DNA of 64,000 nt from Gemmatimonadaceae bacterium (GTDB taxonomy: Bacteria > Gemmatimonadota > Gemmatimonadetes > Gemmatimonadales > Gemmatimonadaceae). The stretch spans positions 124,001-188,000 of the forward strand of contig JAUSJA010000033.1 in the NCBI GenBank assembly GCA_030647905.1, written 5' to 3'. The translations under genes were made by a program, and so were the position numbers. Shown in pieces: positions 25,068 through 33,756 of this stretch. The notes beneath the pieces are model-generated. The model worked only from the letters and a program-made list of their open reading frames with translations, was not told the origin of the DNA and made no database searches. Numbering within the stretch: the first letter of the stretch is position 1; each line of letters starts with the position of its first letter.

Positions 25068-26777
25068 TTATCTCTTCTCGTACACGCTTCGCCCGCCGAG
25101 CCATGTGGACATGACGCGGGTCTGAAGGATTTCGCTCGCGGGAACGGTCATGATGTCGCGATCGAGTACCACGAAGTCCGCGTATTTCCCGGGAGTGATG
25201 GAGCCCATCACGTTCTCCTGGAACGCGGCGTAGGCCGGCCAGATCGTCATGGACTCGAGCGCCTCCGAGCGCGTCATGATCTGATCGGGATACCATCCGC
25301 CGGGGGGCCAGTTCGACGCATCCTGCCGCGAGACGGCGGCGTGAAACGAGATGAGCGGGTTGACCTCTTCGACGGGGAAATCGCTCCCGTTCGGAATTAT
25401 CACGCCGGTATTGAGGAGCGATCGCCACGCGTACGCTCCCTTGATCCGGTCGGGCCCGACACGTACTTCGGCCCAACGCATGTCGCTGGTCTGGTGACTC
25501 GCCTGCATTGACGCGATCACACCGAGGGTCGCGAACCGCGGGATGTCTTCGAGAGAGATGACCTGGGCGTGCTCGACGCGGAAGCGGTGGTCGGCAACGG
25601 GCACCGCTTTCAGCGCGGCATCGAAGGCGTCCAGTACGACGCGATTGCCGCGATCGCCGATGGCGTGCACTCCCACCTGGAATCCCTTGCGCAGCGCCAG
25701 AGTCGCCACGCGCTGGATGTGAGCCGTCGCGGAGACGAGCAGGCCGGTGTTGCCAGCGTCGTCAGCATACGGAGTGAGCAGCGCCGCGCCGCGGGAGCCG
25801 AGCGCGCCGTCGGCGTAGAGCTTGATGCTGCGAATCCAGACGCGCCCATCGTAGAGAGCGCTTTGCGGTCCGCGCGACATGTAGTGCATGATGGCGGCGC
25901 TGTCGTCGGATATCAGGACGTAGTTGCGCAGGTTGAAACGTCCCGCCCGCGCAAGCGACTCGTAGATGTCTATCGTGCTTCTGCTCGCGCCGGCATCGTG
26001 AATTCCGACGAGGCCCCACTTGTTCGCTTCGGCGATCGCCTCGAGAATCGCCTGCGTCGTCTGCGCGCGCGTCGCTCGAGGCACCGCGCGTCCCACGAGA
26101 CCTTCGGCGTTGTCCACGAACACGCCGCTCGGGGACTTGTCCGGCATCCTGATGATGCGCCCACCGGAGGGATCAGGAGTCGCGGCCGTCACGTTGGCGG
26201 CGCGCATCGCCATCGCGTTTGCGAGAATCGCGTGGCCGTCTATGCGAACGAGGACCACAGGATTCTGCGGCACCGCGAGAGAGAGAGCTTCGTGCGTCGG
26301 GAACTGCTTGTCGGGCCACAGGTTCTGATCCCAGCCGCGCCCCTCGATCCATTCGCCCGGCTTCATCTGCTTCGCGCGCGCGACGACGCCGGCGATGACC
26401 TCGTCGTAGGATTTCGATCCTGCGAGCTGCACGTTTCGAAGCGACGTTCCGAGGCCGAGGAGGTGCGCGTGCGCGTCTACCATCCCGGGAATGACTGCGC
26501 CGCCTCCGGCATCTATCACACGTGTCCGCGGTCCCGCGAGTGAACGCACTTCGCGCTCGGAGCCGGCGAAGAGAATCCGTCCACCCTTCACGGCGAACGC
26601 GGAAACCATTGGGCGCCTCTCGTCCACCGTATAAACGCGTCCGTTGACGAGTATGAGGTCGGCGGAGCCGGAGGGACGCACCGCATTGGACGTGGCGGAA
26701 GCCTGCGCGATTGCCGGAGCGGGCGCCGCGGCGACCAGCGCGCAGATCAGAGCACGAAAAAGATTTGTCATTCGCAT
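25068..26777 (-). CDS. Exported YtcJ-like metal-dependent amidohydrolase
   Basis: 569 residues with a signal peptide ending AIAQA. The amidohydrolase-3 pattern is complete: VIPGMVDAHAHLLGLG (HxH metal site, about residue 100), RGWDQNLWP, FRVEHAQVIS and GVHAIGDRGNRVVLDAF (histidine ligands), and a final NGSDFPVEEVNPL aspartate. Members hydrolyse C-N or C-O bonds of diverse small molecules, often amides or carbamates; the substrate cannot be assigned. The signal peptide implies periplasmic or secreted action. It is divergent from the GH18-like gene with a 68-base shared upstream region. A second ATG two codons in is an equally good start. Confidence 0.87.
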   Translation of the reverse strand: MRMTNLFRALICALVAAAPAPAIAQASATSNAVRPSGSADLILVNGRVYTVDERRPMVSAFAVKGGRILFAGSEREVRSLAGPRTRVIDAGGGAVIPGMVDAHAHLLGLGTSLRNVQLAGSKSYDEVIAGVVARAKQMKPGEWIEGRGWDQNLWPDKQFPTHEALSLAVPQNPVVLVRIDGHAILANAMAMRAANVTAATPDPSGGRIIRMPDKSPSGVFVDNAEGLVGRAVPRATRAQTTQAILEAIAEANKWGLVGIHDAGASRSTIDIYESLARAGRFNLRNYVLISDDSAAIMHYMSRGPQSALYDGRVWIRSIKLYADGALGSRGAALLTPYADDAGNTGLLVSATAHIQRVATLALRKGFQVGVHAIGDRGNRVVLDAFDAALKAVPVADHRFRVEHAQVISLEDIPRFATLGVIASMQASHQTSDMRWAEVRVGPDRIKGAYAWRSLLNTGVIIPNGSDFPVEEVNPLISFHAAVSRQDASNWPPGGWYPDQIMTRSEALESMTIWPAYAAFQENVMGSITPGKYADFVVLDRDIMTVPASEILQTRVMSTWLGGRSVYEKR

Positions 26778-26835
26778 GTCGGGATTTTGGCTCCGGGACG
26801 GAGCGATTGCCAGATCACGCGCGGCAAAGCTTTGC

Positions 26836-26841
26836 CATAAT
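26836..26841 (+). promoter_or_regulatory. Candidate -10 box close to a start codon
   Basis: CATAAT lies 4 bases before the ATG of the GH18-like gene and no Shine-Dalgarno is present, suggesting a leaderless transcript. No good -35 at the right distance. Confidence 0.25.
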
Positions 26842-26845
26842 TTCC

Positions 26846-27859
26846 ATGATGCTCATCAGCAAGAGGAGCGCGGTGGCGCTCGCCGCGACAGTGATTGCGG
26901 GCGGCGGTCTCGCCTGCGCGAGGCTGCCGGGAGCACTGCCGACGCCGGCGACGGTGTGGCTCGTGCCCGCGCCCGGCGCGCGCGACGCGCTCACGGCGAG
27001 CGGATCGGTGGGCTCCGCTTCGCCATTCGCGGGACCACTTATCGTACTCGACAGCACGACGCTACGGCCGGTAGCGCTCCTCACCTCTGCGCGCGAGGTG
27101 AGTCGCGCGGGAGATTCCGCGACAGCTCGGATCGCGGTGGTGACGACGTATCAGGGAGGACGCTACCGACCAGAATCGGTTCGGGCCCTGTCGGACGACA
27201 GAGACGTTCTCGCTGCATCCGGGGGCGCGATCGCGCTGGCCGTATCCATGGTCGCGGGCGGAGTGTTCATGGATTTTCAGGGCGGAACTCCGAACGATCT
27301 CCCCGGTCTCGTCGCCCTCGCGCGGGCGACCGCTGACTCCGCGCGTGCGCGCGGGCTCGCGCCGGTGGGAATAGTGGTTCCGCCGGGAGACACGGTCGGA
27401 TATCCGACCGCGGTCCTGGCGCGCATTGCCGATCTCATCGTGGTGCGGCTTCAGGGAGAGCACCGGCCGGGCACTTCACCGGGGGCGCTCGCTTCTCCTG
27501 GCTGGGCGGCGCGTCAGCTCGCGCTGCGCACAGTCGAGATCGGAGCGAATCGCGTGGTCGCAGAGCTCCCGCTGTTCGGCTATCGCTGGGATGCGGGCGG
27601 GAGCGCCCGACCGATCACGTTCGCTGGCGCGCAGGCGCTGGTCGCGGCTGAGTCGGGCAGCTTCAGACGTGATCCGGCGACGGGATTCCTCACCGCCGTG
27701 GGCCGTGACGGATGGACGATATGGGTCCCTGACTCGCGCTCGATCGAGCTGCTCATCGCGGCAGCCCGCCGAAGCGGCGTGCACCGGATTGCGCTATCCG
27801 GAATCGAAGGCGCCGATCCGGCCATCGTTGACCGGTTGCTCGGGTCGATCAGACGATGA
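26846..27859 (+). CDS. GH18-like TIM-barrel lipoprotein lacking the catalytic glutamate
   Basis: 337 residues starting MMLISKRSAVALA, with a hydrophobic signal and a Cys at about residue 24 (GGGLAC, a weak lipobox). The C-terminal half resembles GH18-type barrels: VAGGVFMDFQGGTPNDLPGL where DxxDxE is expected, VAELPLFGYRWDAGGSARPIT (typical ELPLYGYxW), and WTIWVPDSRSIELLIAAARRSGVHRIALSGI. The position of the catalytic Glu is Gln (MDFQ), so glycosidase activity is doubtful and a carbohydrate-binding or structural role is more likely. The 3' end overlaps the convergent M24 gene by 11 bases. Confidence 0.6.
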   Translation: MMLISKRSAVALAATVIAGGGLACARLPGALPTPATVWLVPAPGARDALTASGSVGSASPFAGPLIVLDSTTLRPVALLTSAREVSRAGDSATARIAVVTTYQGGRYRPESVRALSDDRDVLAASGGAIALAVSMVAGGVFMDFQGGTPNDLPGLVALARATADSARARGLAPVGIVVPPGDTVGYPTAVLARIADLIVVRLQGEHRPGTSPGALASPGWAARQLALRTVEIGANRVVAELPLFGYRWDAGGSARPITFAGAQALVAAESGSFRRDPATGFLTAVGRDGWTIWVPDSRSIELLIAAARRSGVHRIALSGIEGADPAIVDRLLGSIRR

Positions 27860-29027
27860 TCAGCTCTTTCTGGTATTGGTCCGGCGTGATGACGAGCTGA
27901 CGCTCGCCGATCCAGCCGTTGACCTCGCTTCGCATTCCGACATCGCCCGTGAGATAGATCCCCGGCTCGATCGAGAACCCGACGCCGGGAATCAGCAGAC
28001 GCTCTTCTCGCGTCTCGAGATTGTCTATATGCGGCCCCGAGCCATGCAGGTCGCGGGGATCGATCGAATGTCCGGTGCGGTGGATGAATCTCTCGCCATG
28101 GCCGCGTGAGGTGATGACCGCGCGTGCGGCATCGTCAACTTCTCCTCCCTTCACCGGAATGCCCGCCGGAATCCGTTCGCGTAGAAGCGTGATGGCGGCA
28201 TCTCTCGCATCGCGAACGGCTTCCCAGATTCCGATCTCGCGCTCGCCCGGCTGGCCGAGCGATCCCATCCAGGTCTGATCGGCGAAGACGCCGTTCTCTT
28301 CCCTCGCCCAGAGATCGATCAGCAGGATGTCTCCATTGCGGATGAGCGCGCTCTCTTCCGCGGGCGGACTGTAATGCGGGTTGGCCGCGTTGGGACCGAT
28401 GGCGACGATCGGACCGTGGTCCGTCTCCAGCCGGTTTTTTGCGAATTCGCCAAGTATCCATTGCTGGAGGGCGAATTCGGTGATGGGGGAGCCGGACCGG
28501 GCCGCATCGCCGGCACGCTGCATCGCTTCGTGGGCAACGCGAGCGATGACCACCGCTGCTCGCCGATGCGACGCGAGGTTCTCCTCTGTCCAGACCGCGT
28601 AGAACCGGCTCACGAGGTCCGCGCTCGATACAACCGTCGCTCCGGCGCCACGAACCATCTCCAGCACCCCAGCTGGAACCCTGTCGAGATAGGGAACCGC
28701 GTCGCCCGGCGAATACTCCATCGCTACCCGCTTGCCCTTTACCAGTGTGGCGAGCTGCGACTCGAGCTCGCGCCAGCCGCTGTATTTCGTGCGGCCCCAT
28801 TCGGCGGGCCAGAGCCGCCATGGACCCTGTTCGATGGCGTGCGTGATGGCGACCGGACTGCCGGACCTTGGTATGAATGCGAAAATCCTGCGCGTCGCCA
28901 TGCCCTCGAGGCCGAGCATTCCAAGGGCAACCGGATTGAGTCCGTGGAAATCGAAGATGAGCCATCCATCGAGGTCCGCGTCGGCGAGTGCCGCCTGAAG
29001 CGGGGGAAGCAGTTCCGGATTCAGCAT
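27849..29027 (-). CDS. M24-family metallopeptidase (Xaa-Pro aminopeptidase-like)
   Basis: 392 residues. The N-terminal creatinase-like domain (about 1-140) has LDGWLIFDFHGLNPVALGML. The C-terminal pita-bread domain carries the full di-metal site: Asp in ILLIDLWAREENGVFADQ (two), His in RFIHRTGHSID, Glu in VGFSIEPGIYL and Glu in GMRSEVNGWIG. No signal peptide, so probably cytoplasmic. A longer reading frame to 29084 overlaps the upstream V4R-like gene; the ATG at 29027 leaves a 10-base gap and has a GAGTGA element upstream, so I prefer it. Likely removes N-terminal residues before proline from peptides. Confidence 0.9.
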   Translation of the reverse strand: MLNPELLPPLQAALADADLDGWLIFDFHGLNPVALGMLGLEGMATRRIFAFIPRSGSPVAITHAIEQGPWRLWPAEWGRTKYSGWRELESQLATLVKGKRVAMEYSPGDAVPYLDRVPAGVLEMVRGAGATVVSSADLVSRFYAVWTEENLASHRRAAVVIARVAHEAMQRAGDAARSGSPITEFALQQWILGEFAKNRLETDHGPIVAIGPNAANPHYSPPAEESALIRNGDILLIDLWAREENGVFADQTWMGSLGQPGEREIGIWEAVRDARDAAITLLRERIPAGIPVKGGEVDDAARAVITSRGHGERFIHRTGHSIDPRDLHGSGPHIDNLETREERLLIPGVGFSIEPGIYLTGDVGMRSEVNGWIGERQLVITPDQYQKELIIV

Positions 29028-29037
29028 GGTTCGGTGG

Positions 29038-29661
29038 TCACTCGTTGTGGCTTCGCCATTCCGCGCGCCATTCGCAGATGCCATCGCCGCGCTGAACGCA
29101 GTGGACGTGATCTATCTGTCCGCCGCCATTGATAAGCAGTCGGATCAGCTCGCGGAGGGCATATTCGTAGAAGACGCAGCCGCCGGATTTCGGGGTCCCG
29201 TTGACCGTCGCGGAATTGGGGATCTTGAGCGTAATGAAGGAGCCGCTGCGCTCGAGCGTTCCGCCGAATTTTTTCTCGACGACGACGCGGAGCTGCTTGA
29301 GCGCCATCCGCCGGCTTATGAAGGCCGGGCCGACCCGGATCGTTCCGCGACGCGTCGGCGACAGGGATTGGTAAATATCGCGCGCGAGGATGACACCCGC
29401 GTTCCTGAACAGCTCCTCGGCATCGGGGCGGCGTCCGATCAGCGTGCCCAAGCCTTCGGCTTCGGCGAACGGGACCTGCTGGCCGCGCTTCATCGCGTCG
29501 GTGTACCGCCTTATCTGGGTGTACACCGTATCGCTCAGCCCCAGTCGCTTGTTTCGGAGCTCAGGGACATATTCGGCCTCCACCTGATCCTCCGGTGTAT
29601 CTATGCGGCGAATTGCTTCGAGAAGGCTTAGCGGGATGCGAGCGTTGACTGTCGGGGGCAT
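29038..29661 (-). CDS. V4R-like small-molecule-binding domain protein, function unknown
   Basis: 207 residues, soluble, no signal peptide. The C-terminal half shows a four-vinyl-reductase-like pattern ending in HVHCVQRGDGICEWRAEWR, where the Cys and GDxxCxW spacing recalls V4R domains that sense or bind hydrophobic ligands in Bacteria and Archaea. The N-terminal 80 residues (PPTVNARIPLSLLEAIRRID) resemble nothing I can name. It is upstream of the M24 peptidase with a 10-base gap, and divergent from the DUF92/radical SAM cluster with 12 bases between the starts, so it could be a regulator of that cluster (inference). Confidence 0.5.
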   Translation of the reverse strand: MPPTVNARIPLSLLEAIRRIDTPEDQVEAEYVPELRNKRLGLSDTVYTQIRRYTDAMKRGQQVPFAEAEGLGTLIGRRPDAEELFRNAGVILARDIYQSLSPTRRGTIRVGPAFISRRMALKQLRVVVEKKFGGTLERSGSFITLKIPNSATVNGTPKSGGCVFYEYALRELIRLLINGGGQIDHVHCVQRGDGICEWRAEWRSHNE

Positions 29662-29673
29662 TTGCTCCGTAAG

Positions 29674-30540
29674 ATGGGTCCGGCATCGGCCGGCGACAGC
29701 GAAAGTTATTGCAAACCGGTCGAAGGTGAACGACTGACAGACATCTTTTTCGCGTCCGCGGCGGCCCGCGTTCTCGCCGGAGTCGCCATGGTGACAGTCA
29801 TCGCCCTCGCCGCGCGCCGGCTCGATTCGCTGTCCGGGAGTGGCGCCGTGGCGGCAGTCGTCATCGCGACCGCGTGCATGGCCGCGGGCCGGACCTGGGC
29901 ACTGCTGCTCATCGCGTTCTTCATCACCGGCGTCGGACTGTCGGCAACATGGAAGAAAGCGAAAAGCGTGCGCACCGGAGACGTCGTCGAGAAGGGTGGC
30001 GCCCGGGATGCGTGGCAGGTGCTCGCGAACGGTGGCGTGCTCGCCGGGGCGGCGATGGGCAGCGTGCTTTGGCCCTCGCCTTCATGGCAGGTGCTCGGCG
30101 CCGGTGCGATCGCGGCGTCCACCGCCGACACGTGGGCGACCGAGATCGGCATGCTGTCGTCACGGCCTCCCCGGTCGCTGGTTTCGTTCGCCACGGTAGC
30201 GCCCGGCACCTCCGGCGGGGTGACGTGGCTCGGAACGATTGCGGCGGCCGGAGGAGCGCTCTTCATCGCGCTAGCTACGTTTCTTTTGAAGTGGCCCCTG
30301 CACGCTGTCTGTGCCGCGGCGATCGGGGGATTCGCCGGTTCCATCCTCGATTCCCTGCTCGGCGCAACACTCCAGGCCACACGCTGGTGCGAGCACTGCG
30401 GTCGCGCCACGGAACGAGAGGTGCACTCGTGCGGTACTGTCACACTTGCGACTGGAGGCATTCGCTGGCTCGACAACGACGCAGTCAACGCCCTCAGCTC
30501 GCTCGGCGGAGCGATCATCGGGATGCTCTGCCTGTTGTGA
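29674..30540 (+). CDS. DUF92-family integral membrane protein (VTE6-like)
   Basis: 288 residues with about seven hydrophobic segments and the DUF92 signatures VTWLGTIAAAGGALFIALAT, GFAGSILDSLLGATLQ and CEHCGRATEREVHSCG (a conserved CxxC near the C-terminus), followed by WLDNDAVNALSSLGGAI. Plant VTE6, a member of this family, phosphorylates phytyl phosphate; bacterial members are mostly uncharacterised. ATG at 29674 is used; TTG at 29662 is an alternative. The stop is 19 bases before the radical SAM gene, so cotranscription is likely and it may handle an isoprenoid precursor for the cluster (inference). Confidence 0.85.
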   Translation: MGPASAGDSESYCKPVEGERLTDIFFASAAARVLAGVAMVTVIALAARRLDSLSGSGAVAAVVIATACMAAGRTWALLLIAFFITGVGLSATWKKAKSVRTGDVVEKGGARDAWQVLANGGVLAGAAMGSVLWPSPSWQVLGAGAIAASTADTWATEIGMLSSRPPRSLVSFATVAPGTSGGVTWLGTIAAAGGALFIALATFLLKWPLHAVCAAAIGGFAGSILDSLLGATLQATRWCEHCGRATEREVHSCGTVTLATGGIRWLDNDAVNALSSLGGAIIGMLCLL

Positions 30541-30559
30541 AGCGATCCTTGGGGGCTCG

Positions 30560-32050
30560 ATGAGATCCACCGATTCAGCGAGCTCTTGCCCGCGCGACGG
30601 AGCCCGAGTCCTGCTCGTTAGCACCAACCGCGAGAGGCAACCCTACCCGGTGGTGCCCAACGGGCTGGCATGCGTCGCGTCGGCTCTCGAGCGAGCCGGA
30701 CATGAAGTGCGGTTTCTGGACCTGTGCTTCGAAGCGGATCCAGTCGCGGCGGCATCGCGCGCGGCGCGCGAGTTCCAACCGACTATCGTCGGAGTTTCGG
30801 TGCGAAACATAGACAACAGCGACGCGATCGCGCTCCGTCATTACATGCCTGAGGCGCGCACCATCTTCGCTGCGCTGCGAGAGGCGGTTCCGGCGGCGAA
30901 GATCATCGCCGGAGGAGCGGCGTTCGGCGTCGCACCCGAGGCGCTCTTCCGCGATTTCGGCGTGGACTTCGCGGTCGCCGGAGACGGCGAGCGCGCGAGT
31001 GTCGCACTCGTGGGAGCGCTCGCGCGCGGCGAAGACGTGACGGCCCTGGCGGGTGTCGTTCGCTCCGTGGATGGAAGAGTGCACTTCACTCCGCCCGGAG
31101 AGGACGCCGACCTCGACGCCCTGCCATCTCCATCGCTTCACCGCTGGATAGACCTGAGGCGCTACGAGAGGCATGGCGCAACGATCCCGATCCAGACGAA
31201 GCGCGGATGCGTTTACAAATGCGTCTACTGCACCTATCGGAACGTCGAGGGGTGGGGATATCGCACCCGCAATCCGGAGCGCGTCGCCGACGAGATCGAA
31301 GAGCTGTGGCGAAGCGCCGGCGTTCGCAACTTCGATTTCGTGGACTCGACGTTCAACTCGCCTCAGGGGCACGCGATCGAAGTGTGCGAAGCGATCATCC
31401 GCCGGAACATGGGCGTCCATCTGGACACGACCAATTTCACACCCGCCGCGGTCTCCGATGAGCTTCTGGACGCGATGCGTGGAGCGGGCTTCCGCACGCT
31501 CGGCATCACCGCCGAGAGCGCCAGCGATCCGGTCCTCGAGCGCCTGGAAAAAGGATTCAGCGCCGCAAAAGCGCGCGACGCGGCCGAGAGGGTGGAGCGG
31601 GCGGGGATTCGCGCACTGTGGATCTTTCTCGTCGGCGGGCCGGGAGAAACGCCACACACGCTCGAGGAGACGCTTGAGTTCGCGGCGTGGCGGCTGCGCC
31701 GGGGCGACGCGGTTTATCTGACTGTCGGACTGCGCATCTATCCAGGCACGACGCTGCATCGAATCGCAATTGACGAAGGGGTGGTGGTCGCGGAAGCGTC
31801 GCTGCTCGATCCGACATTCTATTTCAGTCCCGGGCTCGGGTTCGACGCTGCGGTAGATCGTCTTCGCCGTTTCTCCGCCGATCACCCCCGCTTCATGTTC
31901 TCGGCTGATTCGCGATCGGTGCTCCTCCCATACCTTACGCGAGTGGCGTCCATTCTTCGGCTGCCAAGGCCGCACTGGCAGTACATGGGAATCTTTCAGC
32001 GCGTCTCGCGCGCCGTTTTGCGACGTCCCGCCGCGGTATCGCATGCCTGA
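30560..32050 (+). CDS. B12-binding radical SAM protein
   Basis: 496 residues. The N-terminal cobalamin-binding Rossmann domain (about 15-150) lacks the classic DxHxxG, as in many class B enzymes. The radical SAM core begins at TKRGCVYKCVYCTYRNVEG with the CxxxCxxC cluster at C217, C221 and C224, followed by NFDFVDSTFNSP and LGITAESASDPVLERLEKGF. Preceded by GGGGG 5 bases from the ATG. It overlaps the next gene by 8 bases. Known relatives perform difficult C-methylations or ring closures and other radical rearrangements. It is the first enzyme of an apparent six-gene operon through 36255; its product is unknown. Confidence 0.9.
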   Translation: MRSTDSASSCPRDGARVLLVSTNRERQPYPVVPNGLACVASALERAGHEVRFLDLCFEADPVAAASRAAREFQPTIVGVSVRNIDNSDAIALRHYMPEARTIFAALREAVPAAKIIAGGAAFGVAPEALFRDFGVDFAVAGDGERASVALVGALARGEDVTALAGVVRSVDGRVHFTPPGEDADLDALPSPSLHRWIDLRRYERHGATIPIQTKRGCVYKCVYCTYRNVEGWGYRTRNPERVADEIEELWRSAGVRNFDFVDSTFNSPQGHAIEVCEAIIRRNMGVHLDTTNFTPAAVSDELLDAMRGAGFRTLGITAESASDPVLERLEKGFSAAKARDAAERVERAGIRALWIFLVGGPGETPHTLEETLEFAAWRLRRGDAVYLTVGLRIYPGTTLHRIAIDEGVVVAEASLLDPTFYFSPGLGFDAAVDRLRRFSADHPRFMFSADSRSVLLPYLTRVASILRLPRPHWQYMGIFQRVSRAVLRRPAAVSHA

Positions 32051-33281
32051 CGCGCAGGTGATCGTAGTGGGCGGCGGCCCCGCAGGCTCGTCCACCGCGT
32101 TCTTTCTCGCGCGCGCCGGCGTGGATGTACTGCTGCTCGACCGCGCGTATTTCCCGCGCGACAAGACGTGCTCCGAATACATGAGCCCACAGGCATCGCG
32201 GATCCTGGCGGAGATGAACGCTCTCGACGCAGTCGAGGATGCGGGCGCCGCACAGCTCGCCGGGATGCGGGTTCACGCGCCCAACGGGTCAGTCATTCAC
32301 GGGGAATTCGCGGCTGCCCACCGATTTCGCGGATACCGCGACCGGGGGCTGGCTGTCCGTCGGACGATACTCGACGCAATTCTTCTCGAACGCGCCCGCG
32401 CGGCGGGCGCGACAGTCGAGGAGGGCACGCGCGTGACCGACATGATACGGGATGACCGCGGGCGCGTCAGCGGCGTGATCACCGCCGGCGCAAGTGGAGT
32501 CGCGGAGAGGCGTGCGCGGCTGATCGTCGGCGCGGACGGCCTTCGCTCAGTCGTCGGACGACGTCTCGGTCTCATCCGCTCGTCGCGATGGCCTCGGCGA
32601 ATCGCGCTCGTCACCCACTATTCGGGGGCAGAAGAAGTTGGCCGGTTCGGTGAGATGTTCGTGGATCGCGACGGCTACTGCGGAGTCGCCGATGTCGGCA
32701 ACGGGCTCACCAATGTCGCCGTCGTCGTTCCCGTGTCGCGCGCCGCAGAGGTCGCGGTGGACCGCACGGAGTTTCTCGAGAGCTGGATCGCCGAGCGGCC
32801 ACGAATCGCGGCGATGTTCGCGCGCGCGACGCGCGTGGATCCGGTGCGCGCCACTGGCCCGTTCGCGACGTCGGCCCGAAGGGGATGGGCAAGAGGTGCC
32901 GCGCTCGTCGGCGATGCGGCGGAGTTCTTCGACCCGTTCACCGGCGAGGGCATCTACACCGCGCTGCGTGGCGGCGAGCTGCTGGCGGATTTTGCGGCCG
33001 AGTCGGTGCGCGCCCGGGACGGCGCGACGGCGGATGCCCCGCTCCGCGCCTACGAATCAGCGCGCCGCGCCGAGTTCTCGGGCAAGTGGAGGGTCGAGCG
33101 CCTTGTCGGAGCAGCGGTCGCAATTCCCGCCCTCATCAACCGCGCTGCCGACGTGCTTTCACGACGGCGAGACATGGCCGACCTCCTCGTCGGAGTGGTC
33201 GGGGATTTCGTTCCCGCGCGGGAGGTTCTGCGGCCCGGCTATCTTCTCAGTCTCATATTCTCCCCTTCGGGCCGCGCATGA
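32043..33281 (+). CDS. Geranylgeranyl-reductase-family FAD-dependent oxidoreductase
   Basis: 412 residues. The N-terminal FAD fold is QVIVVGGGPAGSSTAFFLARAG (GxGxxG), followed by KTCSEYMSPQASRIL, the second FAD-contact motif LIVGADGLRSVVGRRLGL and the GD motif AALVGDAAEFFDPFTGEGIY, the form typical of geranylgeranyl reductases and related monooxygenases. Reactions in this family are saturation of prenyl double bonds or aromatic hydroxylation. It overlaps the radical SAM gene by 8 bases and the flavin reductase by 4 (ATGA). Placement beside a flavin reductase suggests reduced flavin is supplied in trans (inference). Confidence 0.88.
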   Translation: MPDAQVIVVGGGPAGSSTAFFLARAGVDVLLLDRAYFPRDKTCSEYMSPQASRILAEMNALDAVEDAGAAQLAGMRVHAPNGSVIHGEFAAAHRFRGYRDRGLAVRRTILDAILLERARAAGATVEEGTRVTDMIRDDRGRVSGVITAGASGVAERRARLIVGADGLRSVVGRRLGLIRSSRWPRRIALVTHYSGAEEVGRFGEMFVDRDGYCGVADVGNGLTNVAVVVPVSRAAEVAVDRTEFLESWIAERPRIAAMFARATRVDPVRATGPFATSARRGWARGAALVGDAAEFFDPFTGEGIYTALRGGELLADFAAESVRARDGATADAPLRAYESARRAEFSGKWRVERLVGAAVAIPALINRAADVLSRRRDMADLLVGVVGDFVPAREVLRPGYLLSLIFSPSGRA

Positions 33282-33754
33282 CCGTAGACCAGGACTCATT
33301 CCGCTCTGTACTCGGCCGCTTCGCAACAGGTGTGACCGTCGTCACGACCGTGGACGCCAGTGGTCGCGACGTGGGGATGACCGTGAGCGCGTTCGCGTCG
33401 GTAAGCCTGAATCCGCCGCTCGTCCTCATCTGCGTAGATCACGCGGCTTCCATCTACGACGTGCTGTCGAAGGCGAGCCACTTCATAGTCAACATCCTGT
33501 CAGAGGGACAGGAAGCGCTGGCGCGGCGGTTCGCGGAGAGTGGACAGAACCGGTTCGACGGAATCGGCTACGACCGCGGCCAGACCGGTGCGGCAATCCT
33601 CGACGAAGTGCTTGGGTACATCGAATGCAAGGTGGTGACACGGCGCGAGGCGGGAGACCACGACATCCTGACAGGAGCGGTAGAGGTCGCGGTCGCGAAC
33701 GAAGGCAAGCCGCTGCTCTACTATCGCGGGGGTTACGCGCAGCTGGAGCGCTGA
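33278..33754 (+). CDS. Flavin reductase-like FMN-binding protein
   Basis: 158 residues with the family start FRSVLGRFATGVTVVTTVDA, then GMTVSAFASVSLNPPLVLICVDHAAS and CKVVTRREAGDHDILTGAVE. It matches the small component of two-component flavin monooxygenases, which reduces FMN or FAD with NAD(P)H and hands it to a partner. The partner could be the preceding FAD oxidoreductase. Start overlaps that gene by 4 bases; the methyltransferase start follows after 2 bases. Confidence 0.9.
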   Translation: MTVDQDSFRSVLGRFATGVTVVTTVDASGRDVGMTVSAFASVSLNPPLVLICVDHAASIYDVLSKASHFIVNILSEGQEALARRFAESGQNRFDGIGYDRGQTGAAILDEVLGYIECKVVTRREAGDHDILTGAVEVAVANEGKPLLYYRGGYAQLER

Positions 33755-33756
33755 TT

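Noticed and set aside
30311-30560. Extended N-terminus of the radical SAM protein from 30311
   Set aside because: It overlaps the DUF92 gene and is not similar to the B12-binding domain; GGGGG-ATG at 30560 is a better start.
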